This document shows, piece by piece, positions 18,391 through 28,984 of a stretch of DNA of 64,000 nucleotides (the stretch's first letter is position 1; each line of letters starts with the position of its first letter). This stretch comes from Dehalobacter restrictus DSM 9455 (GTDB lineage Bacteria; Bacillota; Desulfitobacteriia; Desulfitobacteriales; Syntrophobotulaceae): assembly GCF_000512895.1 (NCBI RefSeq), contig NZ_CP007033.1, forward strand, positions 836,001 through 900,000. Direction: 5' to 3'. A model generated the notes under the pieces. It was not told where the DNA came from. It made no database searches and was given only the letters and a program-made list of their open reading frames with translations. The translations under genes and the position numbers were made by a program.

Positions 18391-19410
18391 ATGGCCAAAA
18401 AAAAGATTAGGGTTTTAATTGTAGATGATTCCATCGTTTTCCGGGAGATTCTGGCCAGAGGAATCGCCAGTGACCCGGAGATCGAAGTTGTGGGTATGGC
18501 CGCAGACCCGTTTGAAGCCAGGGATAAAATCCTGGAAGTTGAACCGGACGTCATGACCTGTGATGTCCAGATGCCCAAAATGAACGGGATTGAATTTATC
18601 TGCAAGCTGCTGCCGCAATATCCGATTCCGGTGATTGTGATCAGTACGGTGAGCGATGCTGTTTTTGATGCGATGAATGCCGGGGCTGTCGAATTTGTCG
18701 GCAAGCCGGATATGAAGGCTGCGCAGAGAGTGGAAACCTTTTTAAATGAGTTGAAGATTAAGATCAAGGTAGCCTCCGTCGCCCGGATTATCCCGTCGAT
18801 GAAGGATACGACTGAAAAAGTTGAAAGCCAGCATGCCGAGAATTCGGAAAAAATCATCGCGATCGGCGCTTCCACCGGCGGAACGGAAGCCGTCTGCAAT
18901 ATCATGAAGCGACTGCCTGCGAATATGCCCGGGATCGTTATCGTCCAGCATATCCCTCCTGTTTTTTCCCGGATGTTTGCCGAGCGGCTGAATAATCAGA
19001 CCAAACTGAAGGTCCAGGAAGCTCGGACCGGGGATTACCTGGAACAGGGAATGGCCTTAGTTGCGCCTGGAGACCAGCATGTCAGAATCAAAAAGATAGC
19101 CAATCGATACAGGATTGAGTGCTTCGCAGGAGAAAAGGTCAACGGTCATTGTCCTTCCGTTGATGTCTTATTTGAATCCGTGGCCAAGGAAGCAGGCAAA
19201 AATGCGCTGGGTGTCATTTTGACCGGTATGGGATATGACGGGGCCAAGGGACTCCTGCAGATGAGAAGAAAAGGGGCCAGAACGATCGGTCAGGATCAGG
19301 ATTCCTGTGTGGTCTACGGCATGCCGAAAGTTGCTCATGATATTGGGGCCGTTGAAAGACAAACTTCTTTAATGAACATCCCTCAGTTAATTTGTACGAT
19401 GCTGAAGTAA
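18391..19410 (+). CDS. cheB: receptor methylesterase/deamidase CheB
   Basis: CheB removes methyl groups from receptors when phosphorylated by CheA. It has an N-terminal receiver with the Asp in MTCDVQMPKMNG and a C-terminal esterase with the Ser in IGASTGGTEA, the His in VIVQHIPP and the Asp in ILTGMGYDGAKG. The linker is about 30 aa. It is complete at 339 aa. Confidence 0.95.
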   Translation: MAKKKIRVLIVDDSIVFREILARGIASDPEIEVVGMAADPFEARDKILEVEPDVMTCDVQMPKMNGIEFICKLLPQYPIPVIVISTVSDAVFDAMNAGAVEFVGKPDMKAAQRVETFLNELKIKIKVASVARIIPSMKDTTEKVESQHAENSEKIIAIGASTGGTEAVCNIMKRLPANMPGIVIVQHIPPVFSRMFAERLNNQTKLKVQEARTGDYLEQGMALVAPGDQHVRIKKIANRYRIECFAGEKVNGHCPSVDVLFESVAKEAGKNALGVILTGMGYDGAKGLLQMRRKGARTIGQDQDSCVVYGMPKVAHDIGAVERQTSLMNIPQLICTMLK

Positions 19411-19423
19411 GGAATGAAGGCCA

Positions 19424-22400
19424 ATGAATAAAAGCAAAAAAAGCTACAATGTCACAACAAATGAAATGGCGTTGGCTTTGGCGTGCATCGGAGATGGTGT
19501 CGTGTATACGGATCATCTGGGAACCATTTTATACATCAATGATTCCACTGCCAGGCTTTCGGGCTGGTTGCCAGAAGAGGCTCAGGGTAAAATATTTGAA
19601 GAAGTCTTTCCAGTTATCAATAAAGAAACCGAAGAAATAATGGATTCTCCGATAGAGCTGACCATTAAAAAAAAGAAAGCTCTGGGCTTAAAAAACCATT
19701 CGGCACTGATCAAAAAAGATGGCCAAATCATCTGCATTTCGGCCAGCAGTTCCCCAGTGATCGAACAAGACGGCCAAGTCAGAGGGGTCATCTTTGTCTT
19801 CAGGGACATCACCAGAATCAAAGAAATTGAAAACGACTATAAAAATGAAGCAGAAAATTTTAGGACAATCTTTTATTCGTCTCCAGTTAATATGGTTATT
19901 ATCGATGAGCTGGCGCACATTAGCTGCGTAAACAACGCAGCACTCGAACTGATGCATGTGGAAAAACAAGATGTGCTTGGTAAAACATTTGGCGAAGCTT
20001 TCAAATGTGCAGCCAGCTTTGAACATCCCAGGGGTTGCGGCTACGCAGCGAAATGTAAGCAGTGTGAGATTACACATGCCGGCTTGCGGGCGCTTAAAAA
20101 CAATGAATCTATCGAGGGGTTGGAGTTCTCCCAATCATTTATCCTTAACGGCAAGACAAAACAATTATGGTTTCATGTCAGCATCTCCCCGCTGATGGTA
20201 GACGGCAAAAAAAATATCGTTATTGCGTTAAATGACATCACCGAAGAAAAGATACTTGAAGAGTCACTGGTTAAGTCCCGCGATTTCCAGCTGAAGCTGC
20301 TGGATTATTTCCCGGTTTCTATCTGGCGTTCCACAGAAAAAGAAATAACTTACCTGAATAAAAATCTGCTGGATTTTTTGGGTATGAACTTTGAAGAGTG
20401 CATGAATATTCACTGGTTATCAGTCATACATCCCGAAGACAAATCCGCTTATAAAGAAATACTAAAAAATGCAGAAGCGAACCATACATCTTTTGAATAT
20501 GAGCATCGCTTAAGATATCATGACGGGGAGTATCGATGGTGTCTCAGTTCAGGCGGCCCATATTATGATCTTGAAGGAGAGTATGCCGGCCTAATCGGCA
20601 TTATACTGGATATCACCGACAGAAAGATTGCTGAAGACGCTTTAAAGCGCTATCAACTGTTGTCGGAAAATGCCAGGGATATGATTATGTTCGTCTCACA
20701 GGATGGGAAAATTCTCGAAGCCAACAAAGCAGCTTTGAAAGCTTACGGCTATGATCATCTTGAAATTGTGCAAAAAACAGTTTTTGATTTTGCAGAAGAT
20801 GTGACGTTTGCCGGAGAACAACTGAAGATTGCCGTGGAAAAAGGATTCTTTATTGAAACAAACACGAAACGGAAAGATGGAAGTATAGTTCCTGTTGAAG
20901 TGAGTGCACAGACCACGATGATTAATGGCCACCAGGTGTTGTTGTGCGTGCTTAGAGAAATAACCGAACGTAAAAAAATTGAAAAACAGCTGCTGGACAG
21001 TGAAACCCGGTATCGAAATTTATATAACAATGTCACGGATGCAATCTACATCGTTGAAATTATCGAGAATGATGACCGGATTGGGAAAATAATTGAAGTC
21101 AATGATATTACCTGTCAAAGACTCGGCTATACGAGAGAGGAACTCTTTCAGCTATATCTGCCGGATATCGTTAAATACGATACGAAAGATCAAATTGAAC
21201 AATTGGAAAAGCTGATACAGCAGGGATTCGATACAGCCGAACATGTGCATGTCACTAAAGACGGAAGGGAGATCCCGGTTGAAGTCAGTATGCATCTGAT
21301 AAATATTAACGGCAAAACGTGCATATATTGCCTGGCACGGGATATATCCGAGCGGAGAGCTTCGGAGCGGGCACTAATCGAGAGTGAAGAAAAATTCCGA
21401 AGCGTTTTTGAAAATGCCAAAGATGCCATTTTCCTGGAGCAGGTTAATGAAAAAGGTGAAGTCACGATTGTCGAAGTAAATGAAGTCGCTTGCAAAGGAC
21501 TCGAATATACGCGGGATGAGCTGATCGGACATTCGCCAAAGATGATCTCCAGAATAGGCAAAGCGGAAGTGGATATATTGATGACTCAAGTTCGAAACTA
21601 TCAAACCTATGTGTTTGAAGATATCCACATTTCCAAAAATGGCAGAGAGATTCCCGTTGAGATCAATATACGGCAATTTAAACTTAATCATATAGACTAT
21701 CTCATTCTCATTGCACGGGATATTACGGAGAGAAAAAAGAATGAGGAGAGATTCATCAAGGCCAAAGAAGAAGCTGAAGCCGCGAATCGGGCCAAAAGTG
21801 AATTCCTCGCCAATATGAGTCATGAGATCCGGACACCGGTGAACGGCATCAACGGTATGATTGATTTAACGCTGGCCACTGACTTGAATCCTGAACAGCG
21901 GGATAACCTCGAAACCGCCAAAATCTGTGCCAATTCCCTGCTGGCGTTGATCAGTGATATCCTTGATTTTTCCAAGATTGAGGCCAGGAAACTCGTTGTT
22001 GAGAACATCAATTTTGACATGCATGATCTGGTTGAGAAGAATTCGAAGGTGCATACGCTGCGGGCCAGTAAAAAGAGGCTTCAATTAACGTATGATCTCG
22101 ATCCCAGCATCCCGAAGTATCTGATCGGTGATCCGAACAGACTTAGGCAGGTCCTGAATAACCTGGTTGATAACGCAATAAAATTCACGGACACCGGTAA
22201 AATATCTGTCACTTTAAACAACGTTCTGAAGACAGATCAGGACATTGAACTGAAATTTGCTGTCCAGGATACCGGAATTGGTATTTCCGAAGAAGATCAG
22301 ACCTTCCTGTTCAAAACATTTACCCAAGTCGACAGCTCTATTACCCGAAAATATGGCGGAACAGGCCTGGGGTTGGCAATTTCCAAGCAGCTAGTCGAGC

Positions 22401-23251
22401 TGATGGGTGGAACCATGGGGGTCAGCAGTCAAAAAGGAAGAGGAAGCACATTCTATTTTCCGATCAAATTTAAAATAGGAAAACTAAGCGAAACAGTGCC
22501 GTTCCTTAGACCTGACATCAGCCCAATGATCCGGCCCTTGCATATTCTTCTTGCTGAGGATGATAAGGTAAGTCAAGTCTTTCTTCGCCGCATGCTGAAG
22601 GAAAGAGGCCATCAGGTCGATACTGCAGACAATGGTTTGGAGGTCCTGGATCTTTTTAAGAAAAAAAAATATGACTTGATCCTGATGGATATCCAGATGC
22701 CCGTGATGGACGGGATAGAAGCAACGAAAAATATCAGGGAATCTGAAGGCGGCCGGACCCATACACCGATCATTGCAGTATCTGCCTATGCGTTGCAGGG
22801 TGACGAACAAAGGTTTCTGGCGATGGGAATGGATAGTTATCTGGCAAAACCGATTGACATCAACGATCTAATGAAAAAAATTGGTTCGGTGGGTCAAAAC
22901 CGGCAAGAATTTCCGGATAAGGTTGAGCTCGGGGATCACGGCGAAATTATTTTTACAAGTAAATCTGAGAATAAAGACACTGAACATTATACTTCCGTAA
23001 TGCAGGAAATCGAGCATTGCATCAAAGAACTCGACGATCATTTCGAAAGCATGCAATATGAAGCGATAGAATCGATTGCCAACCGGCTGAAAAACCTGTG
23101 CAATCAGATTGAAGCAGATGAATTGAAATTCTGTGCTTTTAAAATCGAACTGGCGAGAAGAAAAAATAATATTGGGGATGAGATTGAGTATTTCAGCTTA
23201 TTTAAAGAAGCGTATTATGTTTTTAAAAAGTCATTTCAAAAAGTCACTTAG
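19424..23251 (+). CDS. multi-PAS hybrid histidine kinase with receiver and degenerate HPt-like tail
   Basis: This 1275-aa protein has no clear transmembrane segment. About six PAS/PAC modules occupy residues 15-780. The second contains a Cys cluster at about residues 195-212 ([18 protein letters not shown]). A HisKA domain has the phosphoacceptor H800 in [11 protein letters not shown], followed by an HATPase with [16 protein letters not shown] and GTGLGLAI. A receiver has D1089 in [13 protein letters not shown]. The last 90 residues resemble an HPt helix bundle, but the expected His is Asn1220 (IANRLKNLC). It follows cheB by 13 nt, suggesting that it works with the chemosensory pathway or the receiver gene downstream. 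Confidence 0.9.
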   Translation: MNKSKKSYNVTTNEMALALACIGDGVVYTDHLGTILYINDSTARLSGWLPEEAQGKIFEEVFPVINKETEEIMDSPIELTIKKKKALGLKNHSALIKKDGQIICISASSSPVIEQDGQVRGVIFVFRDITRIKEIENDYKNEAENFRTIFYSSPVNMVIIDELAHISCVNNAALELMHVEKQDVLGKTFGEAFKCAASFEHPRGCGYAAKCKQCEITHAGLRALKNNESIEGLEFSQSFILNGKTKQLWFHVSISPLMVDGKKNIVIALNDITEEKILEESLVKSRDFQLKLLDYFPVSIWRSTEKEITYLNKNLLDFLGMNFEECMNIHWLSVIHPEDKSAYKEILKNAEANHTSFEYEHRLRYHDGEYRWCLSSGGPYYDLEGEYAGLIGIILDITDRKIAEDALKRYQLLSENARDMIMFVSQDGKILEANKAALKAYGYDHLEIVQKTVFDFAEDVTFAGEQLKIAVEKGFFIETNTKRKDGSIVPVEVSAQTTMINGHQVLLCVLREITERKKIEKQLLDSETRYRNLYNNVTDAIYIVEIIENDDRIGKIIEVNDITCQRLGYTREELFQLYLPDIVKYDTKDQIEQLEKLIQQGFDTAEHVHVTKDGREIPVEVSMHLININGKTCIYCLARDISERRASERALIESEEKFRSVFENAKDAIFLEQVNEKGEVTIVEVNEVACKGLEYTRDELIGHSPKMISRIGKAEVDILMTQVRNYQTYVFEDIHISKNGREIPVEINIRQFKLNHIDYLILIARDITERKKNEERFIKAKEEAEAANRAKSEFLANMSHEIRTPVNGINGMIDLTLATDLNPEQRDNLETAKICANSLLALISDILDFSKIEARKLVVENINFDMHDLVEKNSKVHTLRASKKRLQLTYDLDPSIPKYLIGDPNRLRQVLNNLVDNAIKFTDTGKISVTLNNVLKTDQDIELKFAVQDTGIGISEEDQTFLFKTFTQVDSSITRKYGGTGLGLAISKQLVELMGGTMGVSSQKGRGSTFYFPIKFKIGKLSETVPFLRPDISPMIRPLHILLAEDDKVSQVFLRRMLKERGHQVDTADNGLEVLDLFKKKKYDLILMDIQMPVMDGIEATKNIRESEGGRTHTPIIAVSAYALQGDEQRFLAMGMDSYLAKPIDINDLMKKIGSVGQNRQEFPDKVELGDHGEIIFTSKSENKDTEHYTSVMQEIEHCIKELDDHFESMQYEAIESIANRLKNLCNQIEADELKFCAFKIELARRKNNIGDEIEYFSLFKEAYYVFKKSFQKVT

Positions 23252-23298
23252 CAATGAAGGAAAAGTACGAAGTAACAAAGTAATTAGGAGGGAACGGG

Positions 23299-23706
23299 AT
23301 GTTGAAGATACTCATAGCTGAAGACGATTTAGCCAGCAGAAAATATTTGTACAAATTATTATCAGAATATGGTGAGTGCGATCTGGTGGTTGATGGACTG
23401 GAAGCGATCGATGCCTATTTGATGTCGCTCAAGGAAGAGAGCCCTTATGAGCTGATCTGTCTCGATGTCATGATGCCGAAGGTCGATGGAGTCAGGGCGT
23501 TAAAGGCTATTCGGGATCTGGAAATACAAAAAGGGATTCCGTGTGAAAAACAAGCCAAGATCATTATGACGACCGTTCTGGCTGAATCGGATTATGTGCA
23601 AAAGGCCTTTGAATATGGGTGTGACGCGTATGCATCCAAACCCATCGATTCCGTCAAATTTCTGGAGGTCATGGAAAAGCTCGGAGTGGTGAAGAATACG
23701 AAATAG
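23299..23706 (+). CDS. stand-alone receiver-domain response regulator
   Basis: The single receiver domain of 135 aa has AEDDLAS, the Asp in LICLDVMMPKVDG, Thr in MTTVLAE and Lys in YASKPIDS. No output domain is present. An SD TAGGAGGG precedes ATG 23299. It is the last gene of the chemosensory operon and a likely partner of the hybrid kinase before it. Confidence 0.9.
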   Translation: MLKILIAEDDLASRKYLYKLLSEYGECDLVVDGLEAIDAYLMSLKEESPYELICLDVMMPKVDGVRALKAIRDLEIQKGIPCEKQAKIIMTTVLAESDYVQKAFEYGCDAYASKPIDSVKFLEVMEKLGVVKNTK

Positions 23707-23718
23707 GTGCTTGATGAG

Positions 23719-24036
23719 CTAGTCTTCCTTGGTGATCTTAATCTCAATATCTCTGGGCAAAGCAAGGCCGCAGGCTGCTTCCGCACCTTTGATAATTGCG
23801 GTAGGAACTGGGCAGGCGGCATGCTTGCAGTATTGGCGCGCGATTTGAAAGACAGAGGTATCACCGATTTTGCCGAAGCATTCTTCATAACCATTGACTG
23901 TTTTCAGTTCTTCGCTTAAAGGTTTCAGGCTGGGGCATTCCGTAATAATCTTGATATTCGCATTCCTGCGCTCAGCGTTGACTTCAATATTGGTCATAAA
24001 GCCGCAGGCGCCGCCGTTAACAGATACCTTGATCAT
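23719..24036 (-). CDS. conserved small Cys-containing protein of unknown function
   Basis: The 105-aa product begins MIKVSVNGGACGFMTNIEV and contains conserved-looking Cys residues at CGF, TECPSL, EECFG, YCKHAACPVP and AACGLALP. Similar small proteins occur in anaerobic Firmicutes and methanogens as an uncharacterised family (DUF6951-like from memory). The Cys pattern could bind metal or a cluster. AAGGATGTG precedes the ATG. It is transcribed convergently to the receiver gene. Confidence 0.65.
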   Translation of the reverse strand: MIKVSVNGGACGFMTNIEVNAERRNANIKIITECPSLKPLSEELKTVNGYEECFGKIGDTSVFQIARQYCKHAACPVPTAIIKGAEAACGLALPRDIEIKITKED

Positions 24037-24220
24037 GGCTTCACATCCTTATATATTAGAATTATTATTAATGGCACCGCGACAGTAGGACGGTTATGAG
24101 CGGAAATCGTTGGCATATCTAACGCTGAGGATTTCTTGTTATACACTTGCTTCACTTCTGAAATTATACGGAGAGTAATTTGGTGTTATTGGAACTTCAA
24201 TATTTGACAGGGAACCTGTA

Positions 24221-27200
24221 TTACCTTTTAATCTCAGCGTGATATTCCTGCAGGGACTTTAAGGTAATTCCAGATGCACCATTCGCGTCATAGGCGGCAA
24301 TGCCTTTGGCGCTTGCCGCTGCAGCGGTCATCGTAGTGATATACGGAACCTTATACTTAATTGCCGCTTTGCGGATATAGGCATCTGCATGTTTGCTGCG
24401 TTTGCCGGACGGCGAATTGATCACCAGATGGATTTCCTTGTTGGTGATACTATCCACGATGTTCGGACGGCCTTCATACAGCTTCTTGATTTTTTCGGCT
24501 TCGATTCCGTTCTCCAGCAGGAATTTGTGGGTCCCTTCCGTAGCCATGATCTTAAAGCCGGTCTGAGCAAAGCTCCTGGCCACCTCGAGTGCGGCAGGCT
24601 TATCGTCGTCATTAACGCTGATCAGCACAGTACCTGATTCCGGCAGCGGGGACTTGGTTGCTTCCTGTGCTTTGTAGTAGGCCAGACCAAACGAATCGGC
24701 CAGGCCGAGCACTTCGCCGGTCGAACGCATTTCCGGTCCGAGCACAGGGTCAACTTCGGTAAACATATTAAACGGGAAGACTGCTTCCTTGACTCCAAAA
24801 TAAGGTACTGTTTTGGAAGTAAAGTTTTTGACGGATGTTTCCTTACCATCATTGACAGCCATCATAATTTCGGTCGCAATACGGGCCATGGAAATATTAC
24901 AGACTTTGGATACGAGTGGTACGGTCCTTGAAGCTCTTGGATTTGCTTCCAAGACATAAACCTTGTCGTCGGCAATTGCATATTGCATGTTCATCAGCCC
25001 GATAACGTTCATCTCTTGGGCAATTTTTTTCGTGTATTCCACAATCGTCGCTAGGTGTTTTTCAGGGATGTTGATCGGCGGGATGACGCAGGCAGAGTCT
25101 CCGGAGTGGATACCGGCCAGTTCGATATGTTCCATGACGGTCGGCACAAAAGCATCCTTGCCGTCCGCGATCGCGTCGGCTTCCGCTTCGATCGCATTGC
25201 TCAGGAAACGGTCGATTAGAATCGGCCGGTCGGGCGTCACGCCTACCGCAGCTGCCATGTAACGGCTTAGCATCTCTGCGTCGTGAACAACTTCCATGCC
25301 GCGTCCACCCAAAACAAACGAAGGACGGACCATCAGAGGATAACCAATCCGGTCAGCGATAACAAGCGCTTCTTCCAGGTTGACGGCCATTCCGGATTCC
25401 GGCATTGGAATATCGAGCTTTTCCATCATCTTACGGAACAAATCACGGTCTTCAGCCAGCGCAATGGTTTCGGGAGTTGTGCCAAGAATTTTGACACCGG
25501 CTTTTTTGAGCTCATCTGCAATGTTCAGTGGTGTCTGGCCGCCAAACTGCACGATTACGCCGAGCGGTTTTTCTTTTTCGTAGATGCTCAGAACATCTTC
25601 GACGGTAAGCGGTTCAAAATAAAGCTTATCGGAGGTATCGTAGTCCGTGGAGACCGTTTCGGGATTGCAGTTCACGATGACGGTCTCGTAGCCAAGATCA
25701 CGCAGCGCAAAGGCGGTATGCACGCAGCAGTAGTCGAACTCTATGCCCTGACCGATCCGGTTCGGTCCGCCGCCGAGGATCATTACTTTTGGCTGGTTGC
25801 TGCTTGTGGTCTTGTCGGGAGCATTATAGGTAGAGAAATAATAGTAGGCATCTTCAACGCCGCTTACCGGAACAGCTTCCCATCCTTCCACTACCCCTAG
25901 GGCAGCTCGCTGTTTGCGAATCTCCGCTTCACTTAAGTTTAAGAGCATTGCAAGGTAACGGTCTGCAAAGCCGTCTTTTTTGGCCTGGGTCAGCAGTTCA
26001 TCCGGCAGATTTTTGCCGCTGTATTTTAAGATTTCTTCTTCCAGTAGCACAAGTTCTTTCATCTGCTGCAGGAAGTAAGGTTTGATATAGGTCAAAGCGT
26101 ACAGATCATTGATATCCGCGCCTTTGCGCAGCGCTTCGTAAAGGATAAACTGACGCTCGCTGGTCGGTTCAGCTAGCATGGCCATTAGTTCTTCCAGAGA
26201 CCGCTGGTGGAAATCTTTCGCAAAGCCCAGGCCGTAACGGTTGGTCTCGAGAGAGCGAATGGACTTTTGCACCGCTTCTTTGTAGCTTTTCCCGATACTC
26301 ATGACTTCGCCGACGGCGCGCATCTGGGTACCAAGCTTGTCCACCGAACCGGGAAATTTTTCGAAGGCCCAGCGTGCAAACTTGATAACAACGTAGTCGC
26401 CTGAAGGTGTGTATTTGTCCAGAGAGCCGTCTCTCCAGTAAGGGATTTCGTCCAGGGTCAGCCCTGCCGCCAGCATGGAAGAGATCAGCGCAATCGGCAG
26501 ACCTGTTGCCTTGGAGGCCAGCGCTGAGGATCGGGAAGTTCGCGGGTTGATCTCAATGATGACAACCCGACCGGTCTTCGGATCATGCGCAAACTGCACA
26601 TTGGTGCCGCCAATGACTTCAATGGCTTCGACGACAGAATAAGAATATTTTTGCAGGCGCTCCTGAAGCTCAGGACTGATCGTCAGCATTGGGGCCGAAC
26701 AAAAAGAATCGCCGGTGTGGACACCGATCGCATCGATATTTTCAATAAAACATACGGTGATCATCTGGTTTTTGGCATCACGGATGACTTCGAGCTCGAG
26801 TTCTTCCCAGCCAAGTACGGATTCTTCCACCAAAATCTGACCGACCAGGCTTGCGGCAATACCGCGGCTCGCAATTACGTTCAGTTCTTCAGCATTGTAA
26901 ACCAGACCGCCGCCGGTTCCACCCATGGTGTAGGCCGGGCGGATAACCACCGGATACCCGAGTTCCTGGGCAATCGCTTCTGCCTCTTCTACACTGTAGG
27001 CCGCTTTGCTGAGGGGCATTTCAATGCCGAGCCTGTTCATGGTTTCTTTGAAAGCAATTCGGTCTTCACCACGTTCAATCGCGTCCAGCTGAACACCGAT
27101 GACCTTAATGTTATACTTCGTAAGGACGCCTGCCTGGTGCAGCTCGGAGGAAAGGTTCAAGGCCGACTGACCGCCCAAATTTGGCAGCAGGGCATCGGGA

Positions 27201-27445
27201 CGTTCTTTGGCAATGATTTTCGTCAGACTTTCAAGGTTTAATGGTTCGATATAGGTGACATCAGCAATTCCGGGATCTGTCATGATGGTGGCAGGATTGG
27301 AATTGACCAGTACAATCTTGTAGCCCAGTTTGCGAAGCGCTTTACAGGCCTGGGTTCCCGAATAGTCAAACTCGCAGGCTTGTCCGATTACGATGGGACC
27401 TGACCCAATAATCAGGATCTTATTAATATCGGTTCTTTTTGGCAT
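24221..27445 (-). CDS. carB: carbamoyl-phosphate synthase large subunit, second copy
   Basis: This is a complete 1074-aa CarB with two ATP-grasp halves ([17 protein letters not shown] and [15 protein letters not shown]), carboxy-phosphate and carbamate active-site motifs such as [20 protein letters not shown], and an MGS-like regulatory domain at the C-terminus. Unlike the CarB at 1231 it has no epimerase-like extension. No carA adjoins it, so it either uses a small subunit encoded elsewhere or shares the one at 41. Having two CPSases, one for arginine and one for pyrimidines, is common in Firmicutes. Which of these two plays which role is not shown here. Confidence 0.95.
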   Translation of the reverse strand: MPKRTDINKILIIGSGPIVIGQACEFDYSGTQACKALRKLGYKIVLVNSNPATIMTDPGIADVTYIEPLNLESLTKIIAKERPDALLPNLGGQSALNLSSELHQAGVLTKYNIKVIGVQLDAIERGEDRIAFKETMNRLGIEMPLSKAAYSVEEAEAIAQELGYPVVIRPAYTMGGTGGGLVYNAEELNVIASRGIAASLVGQILVEESVLGWEELELEVIRDAKNQMITVCFIENIDAIGVHTGDSFCSAPMLTISPELQERLQKYSYSVVEAIEVIGGTNVQFAHDPKTGRVVIIEINPRTSRSSALASKATGLPIALISSMLAAGLTLDEIPYWRDGSLDKYTPSGDYVVIKFARWAFEKFPGSVDKLGTQMRAVGEVMSIGKSYKEAVQKSIRSLETNRYGLGFAKDFHQRSLEELMAMLAEPTSERQFILYEALRKGADINDLYALTYIKPYFLQQMKELVLLEEEILKYSGKNLPDELLTQAKKDGFADRYLAMLLNLSEAEIRKQRAALGVVEGWEAVPVSGVEDAYYYFSTYNAPDKTTSSNQPKVMILGGGPNRIGQGIEFDYCCVHTAFALRDLGYETVIVNCNPETVSTDYDTSDKLYFEPLTVEDVLSIYEKEKPLGVIVQFGGQTPLNIADELKKAGVKILGTTPETIALAEDRDLFRKMMEKLDIPMPESGMAVNLEEALVIADRIGYPLMVRPSFVLGGRGMEVVHDAEMLSRYMAAAVGVTPDRPILIDRFLSNAIEAEADAIADGKDAFVPTVMEHIELAGIHSGDSACVIPPINIPEKHLATIVEYTKKIAQEMNVIGLMNMQYAIADDKVYVLEANPRASRTVPLVSKVCNISMARIATEIMMAVNDGKETSVKNFTSKTVPYFGVKEAVFPFNMFTEVDPVLGPEMRSTGEVLGLADSFGLAYYKAQEATKSPLPESGTVLISVNDDDKPAALEVARSFAQTGFKIMATEGTHKFLLENGIEAEKIKKLYEGRPNIVDSITNKEIHLVINSPSGKRSKHADAYIRKAAIKYKVPYITTMTAAAASAKGIAAYDANGASGITLKSLQEYHAEIKR

Positions 27446-27558
27446 GTTGTATTTCCTTTCTTTATAAAAAATAAAGTTGAAATAGTGTATTTTGATGTAA
27501 AAGCCTCACAGCCATTTTATCAGAAAAAACAAGACAAGATGATGCCTTTCATAAAGAA

Positions 27559-27579
27559 TTATGTATTCTATATACATAA
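27559..27579. promoter_or_regulatory. palindromic operator candidate upstream of carB2
   Basis: TTATGTAT and ATACATAA are exact inverted copies around a 5-nt centre. Size and AT-rich half sites resemble arginine-repressor boxes, but the match to the ARG-box consensus is incomplete. Confidence 0.4.
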
Positions 27580-27601
27580 TAATCAAATACCGTTAATGTC
27601 C

Positions 27602-27658
27602 AAAAGTATTGCTATAAAAGTATTTGCATAAAAGTATTTGTTATAAGAGTATATGCTT
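27602..27658. repeat. four tandem 14-15 bp iterons
   Basis: Units beginning at 27602, 27616, 27630 and 27645 follow the pattern AAAAGTATTTGCAT with one to four changes each. The array sits between carB2 and metF. Confidence 0.7.
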
Positions 27659-27788
27659 GCAGAAATCATCGTTCTGAATTAATATATCACTAGCAGCTGT
27701 CAATCACCATGATCTGGCAACCGGCTAAACCTTAACGCAATATGCTTGACGCAGTAATAACAATAAAAAAATGGATAAGGAGAGAAGT

Positions 27789-28664
27789 ATGAAAATATCT
27801 GAATTATTCAAAACCGACAAGCCAACCTTGTCTTTTGAATATTTTCCCGCACGGACGGAAAAAAATGCGGAAACACTCGAAAAGACACTCGATGTCTTAA
27901 CAAGCCTTAATCCGAGTTTTGTTTCGGTCACCTTCGGGGCAGGTGGGTCAACAAGGGAAGGATCTTATGAACTGGTCAAGAAACTGAAGCAGGAGAAAAA
28001 GCTCGAAGTTGTTGCCTATCTCGCGGCTTATGGTTTCAGGCTGGACGAAGTGGCTGCAGTGCTGGATGCTTACCAGAACCTTGGGATTGAGAACATCCTG
28101 GCACTGCGCGGAGATCTGGGCAAAGACGGAGCGAAGGAAATTCCTGTGGATACCATTCACTACGCTTATGAGCTCGTAACGTTTGCCAAAAAGAATTATA
28201 ACTTTTGCATAGGGGTAGCAGGATATCCCGAGGGTCATCTTGAGGCACCAAGTTTGGAAAAGGATATCGAATATTTAAGGTATAAGGTGGATCAAGGCGC
28301 AGATTTTGTCATTGCCAACTTCTTTCATGACAATATTTACTTCTATCATTTGATGGAGCGCTGCCAAAAGAGCGGCATTACTGTTCCTGTTATTCCCGGC
28401 CTGATGCCTGTCTACAGTGTCAAAATGATGGAAATGCTTGCAGCAAACTGCGGGGCCATCATACCGGAACAATTGAAAAAAGGAATTGCTTCATTGCCGG
28501 AAGGCGATGCGGATGCCCTAGTGGAATTTGGTATTCAATACGCTGCGGCACAGTGCCAAGAACTCCTCCGAGAAGGAGCCTGCGGCTTGCATTTCTACAC
28601 GATGGACAGAAGCGAATCAACAGCCGGTATTGTTAAGATCCTGCGAGAGAAGGGCTTGCTGTAG
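27789..28664 (+). CDS. metF: 5,10-methylenetetrahydrofolate reductase
   Basis: This FAD-dependent TIM-barrel enzyme reduces methylene-THF to methyl-THF for methionine synthesis or the methyl branch of the Wood-Ljungdahl pathway. It shows LSFEYFPARTEKN at the N-terminus, FVSVTFGAGGSTREGS, ILALRGD, GVAGYPEGH and the C-terminal GLHFYTMDRSES. ATG 27789 has AAGGAGAG directly upstream. An in-frame ATG at 27771 lies before that site. The product is 291 aa. No acs genes are adjacent. Confidence 0.93.
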   Translation: MKISELFKTDKPTLSFEYFPARTEKNAETLEKTLDVLTSLNPSFVSVTFGAGGSTREGSYELVKKLKQEKKLEVVAYLAAYGFRLDEVAAVLDAYQNLGIENILALRGDLGKDGAKEIPVDTIHYAYELVTFAKKNYNFCIGVAGYPEGHLEAPSLEKDIEYLRYKVDQGADFVIANFFHDNIYFYHLMERCQKSGITVPVIPGLMPVYSVKMMEMLAANCGAIIPEQLKKGIASLPEGDADALVEFGIQYAAAQCQELLREGACGLHFYTMDRSESTAGIVKILREKGLL

Positions 28665-28707
28665 TTGTGATTTTTGAATAGATTTTTTTTATTCTATGCC
28701 GAAGATT

Positions 28708-28747
28708 GATCTTAGGACGAAAGTACTATCCTAAGGTCATTTTTTTA
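28708..28747 (+). terminator. intrinsic terminator after metF
   Basis: GATCTTAGGA pairs with TCCTAAGGTC (one G-T pair) and is followed by seven T residues. Confidence 0.8.
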
Positions 28748-28786
28748 TGAAGATCAAGTATTTCTACAATTTTCGCAGGAAGTAAA

Positions 28787-28795
28787 TGGTATAAT
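28787..28795 (+). promoter_or_regulatory. extended -10 promoter element
   Basis: TGGTATAAT is a consensus extended -10 element about 190 nt before the small gene at 28985. No clear -35 is seen. The rest of the 28665-28984 gap shows only the metF terminator and AT-rich sequence. Confidence 0.45.
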
Positions 28796-28984
28796 TACTT
28801 TTACTCATTAAGATTTTGAGCCAAATACGAAGGGAGAAGATAACAGATAAATTTTTAGTCAATTTCAACATGAAGATCTGTCTTAACAAAATTGATATTA
28901 ATAAAAAAATTATGGCTTCACGGCAGTAAAACCATTAATATTTCCTTTCGTGATCTTCTTTTACATCAGGAGGAGGAAATCATT

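Larger units (their letters stand above)
27446..27788. other. carB2-metF divergent intergenic region
   Basis: This AT-rich gap of about 340 bp holds the divergent control regions of carB2 and metF. It contains the palindrome at 27559-27579 and the iterated repeats at 27602-27658. No open frame in it looks coding. Confidence 0.6.

Noticed and set aside
26585-27241. 218-aa plus-strand frame inside carB2
   Set aside because: It is antisense to a conserved enzyme and has no recognisable protein pattern or ribosome site.
27602-27658. Tandem repeats considered as a CRISPR array
   Set aside because: Units are 14-15 bp without unique spacers, and no cas gene is present.
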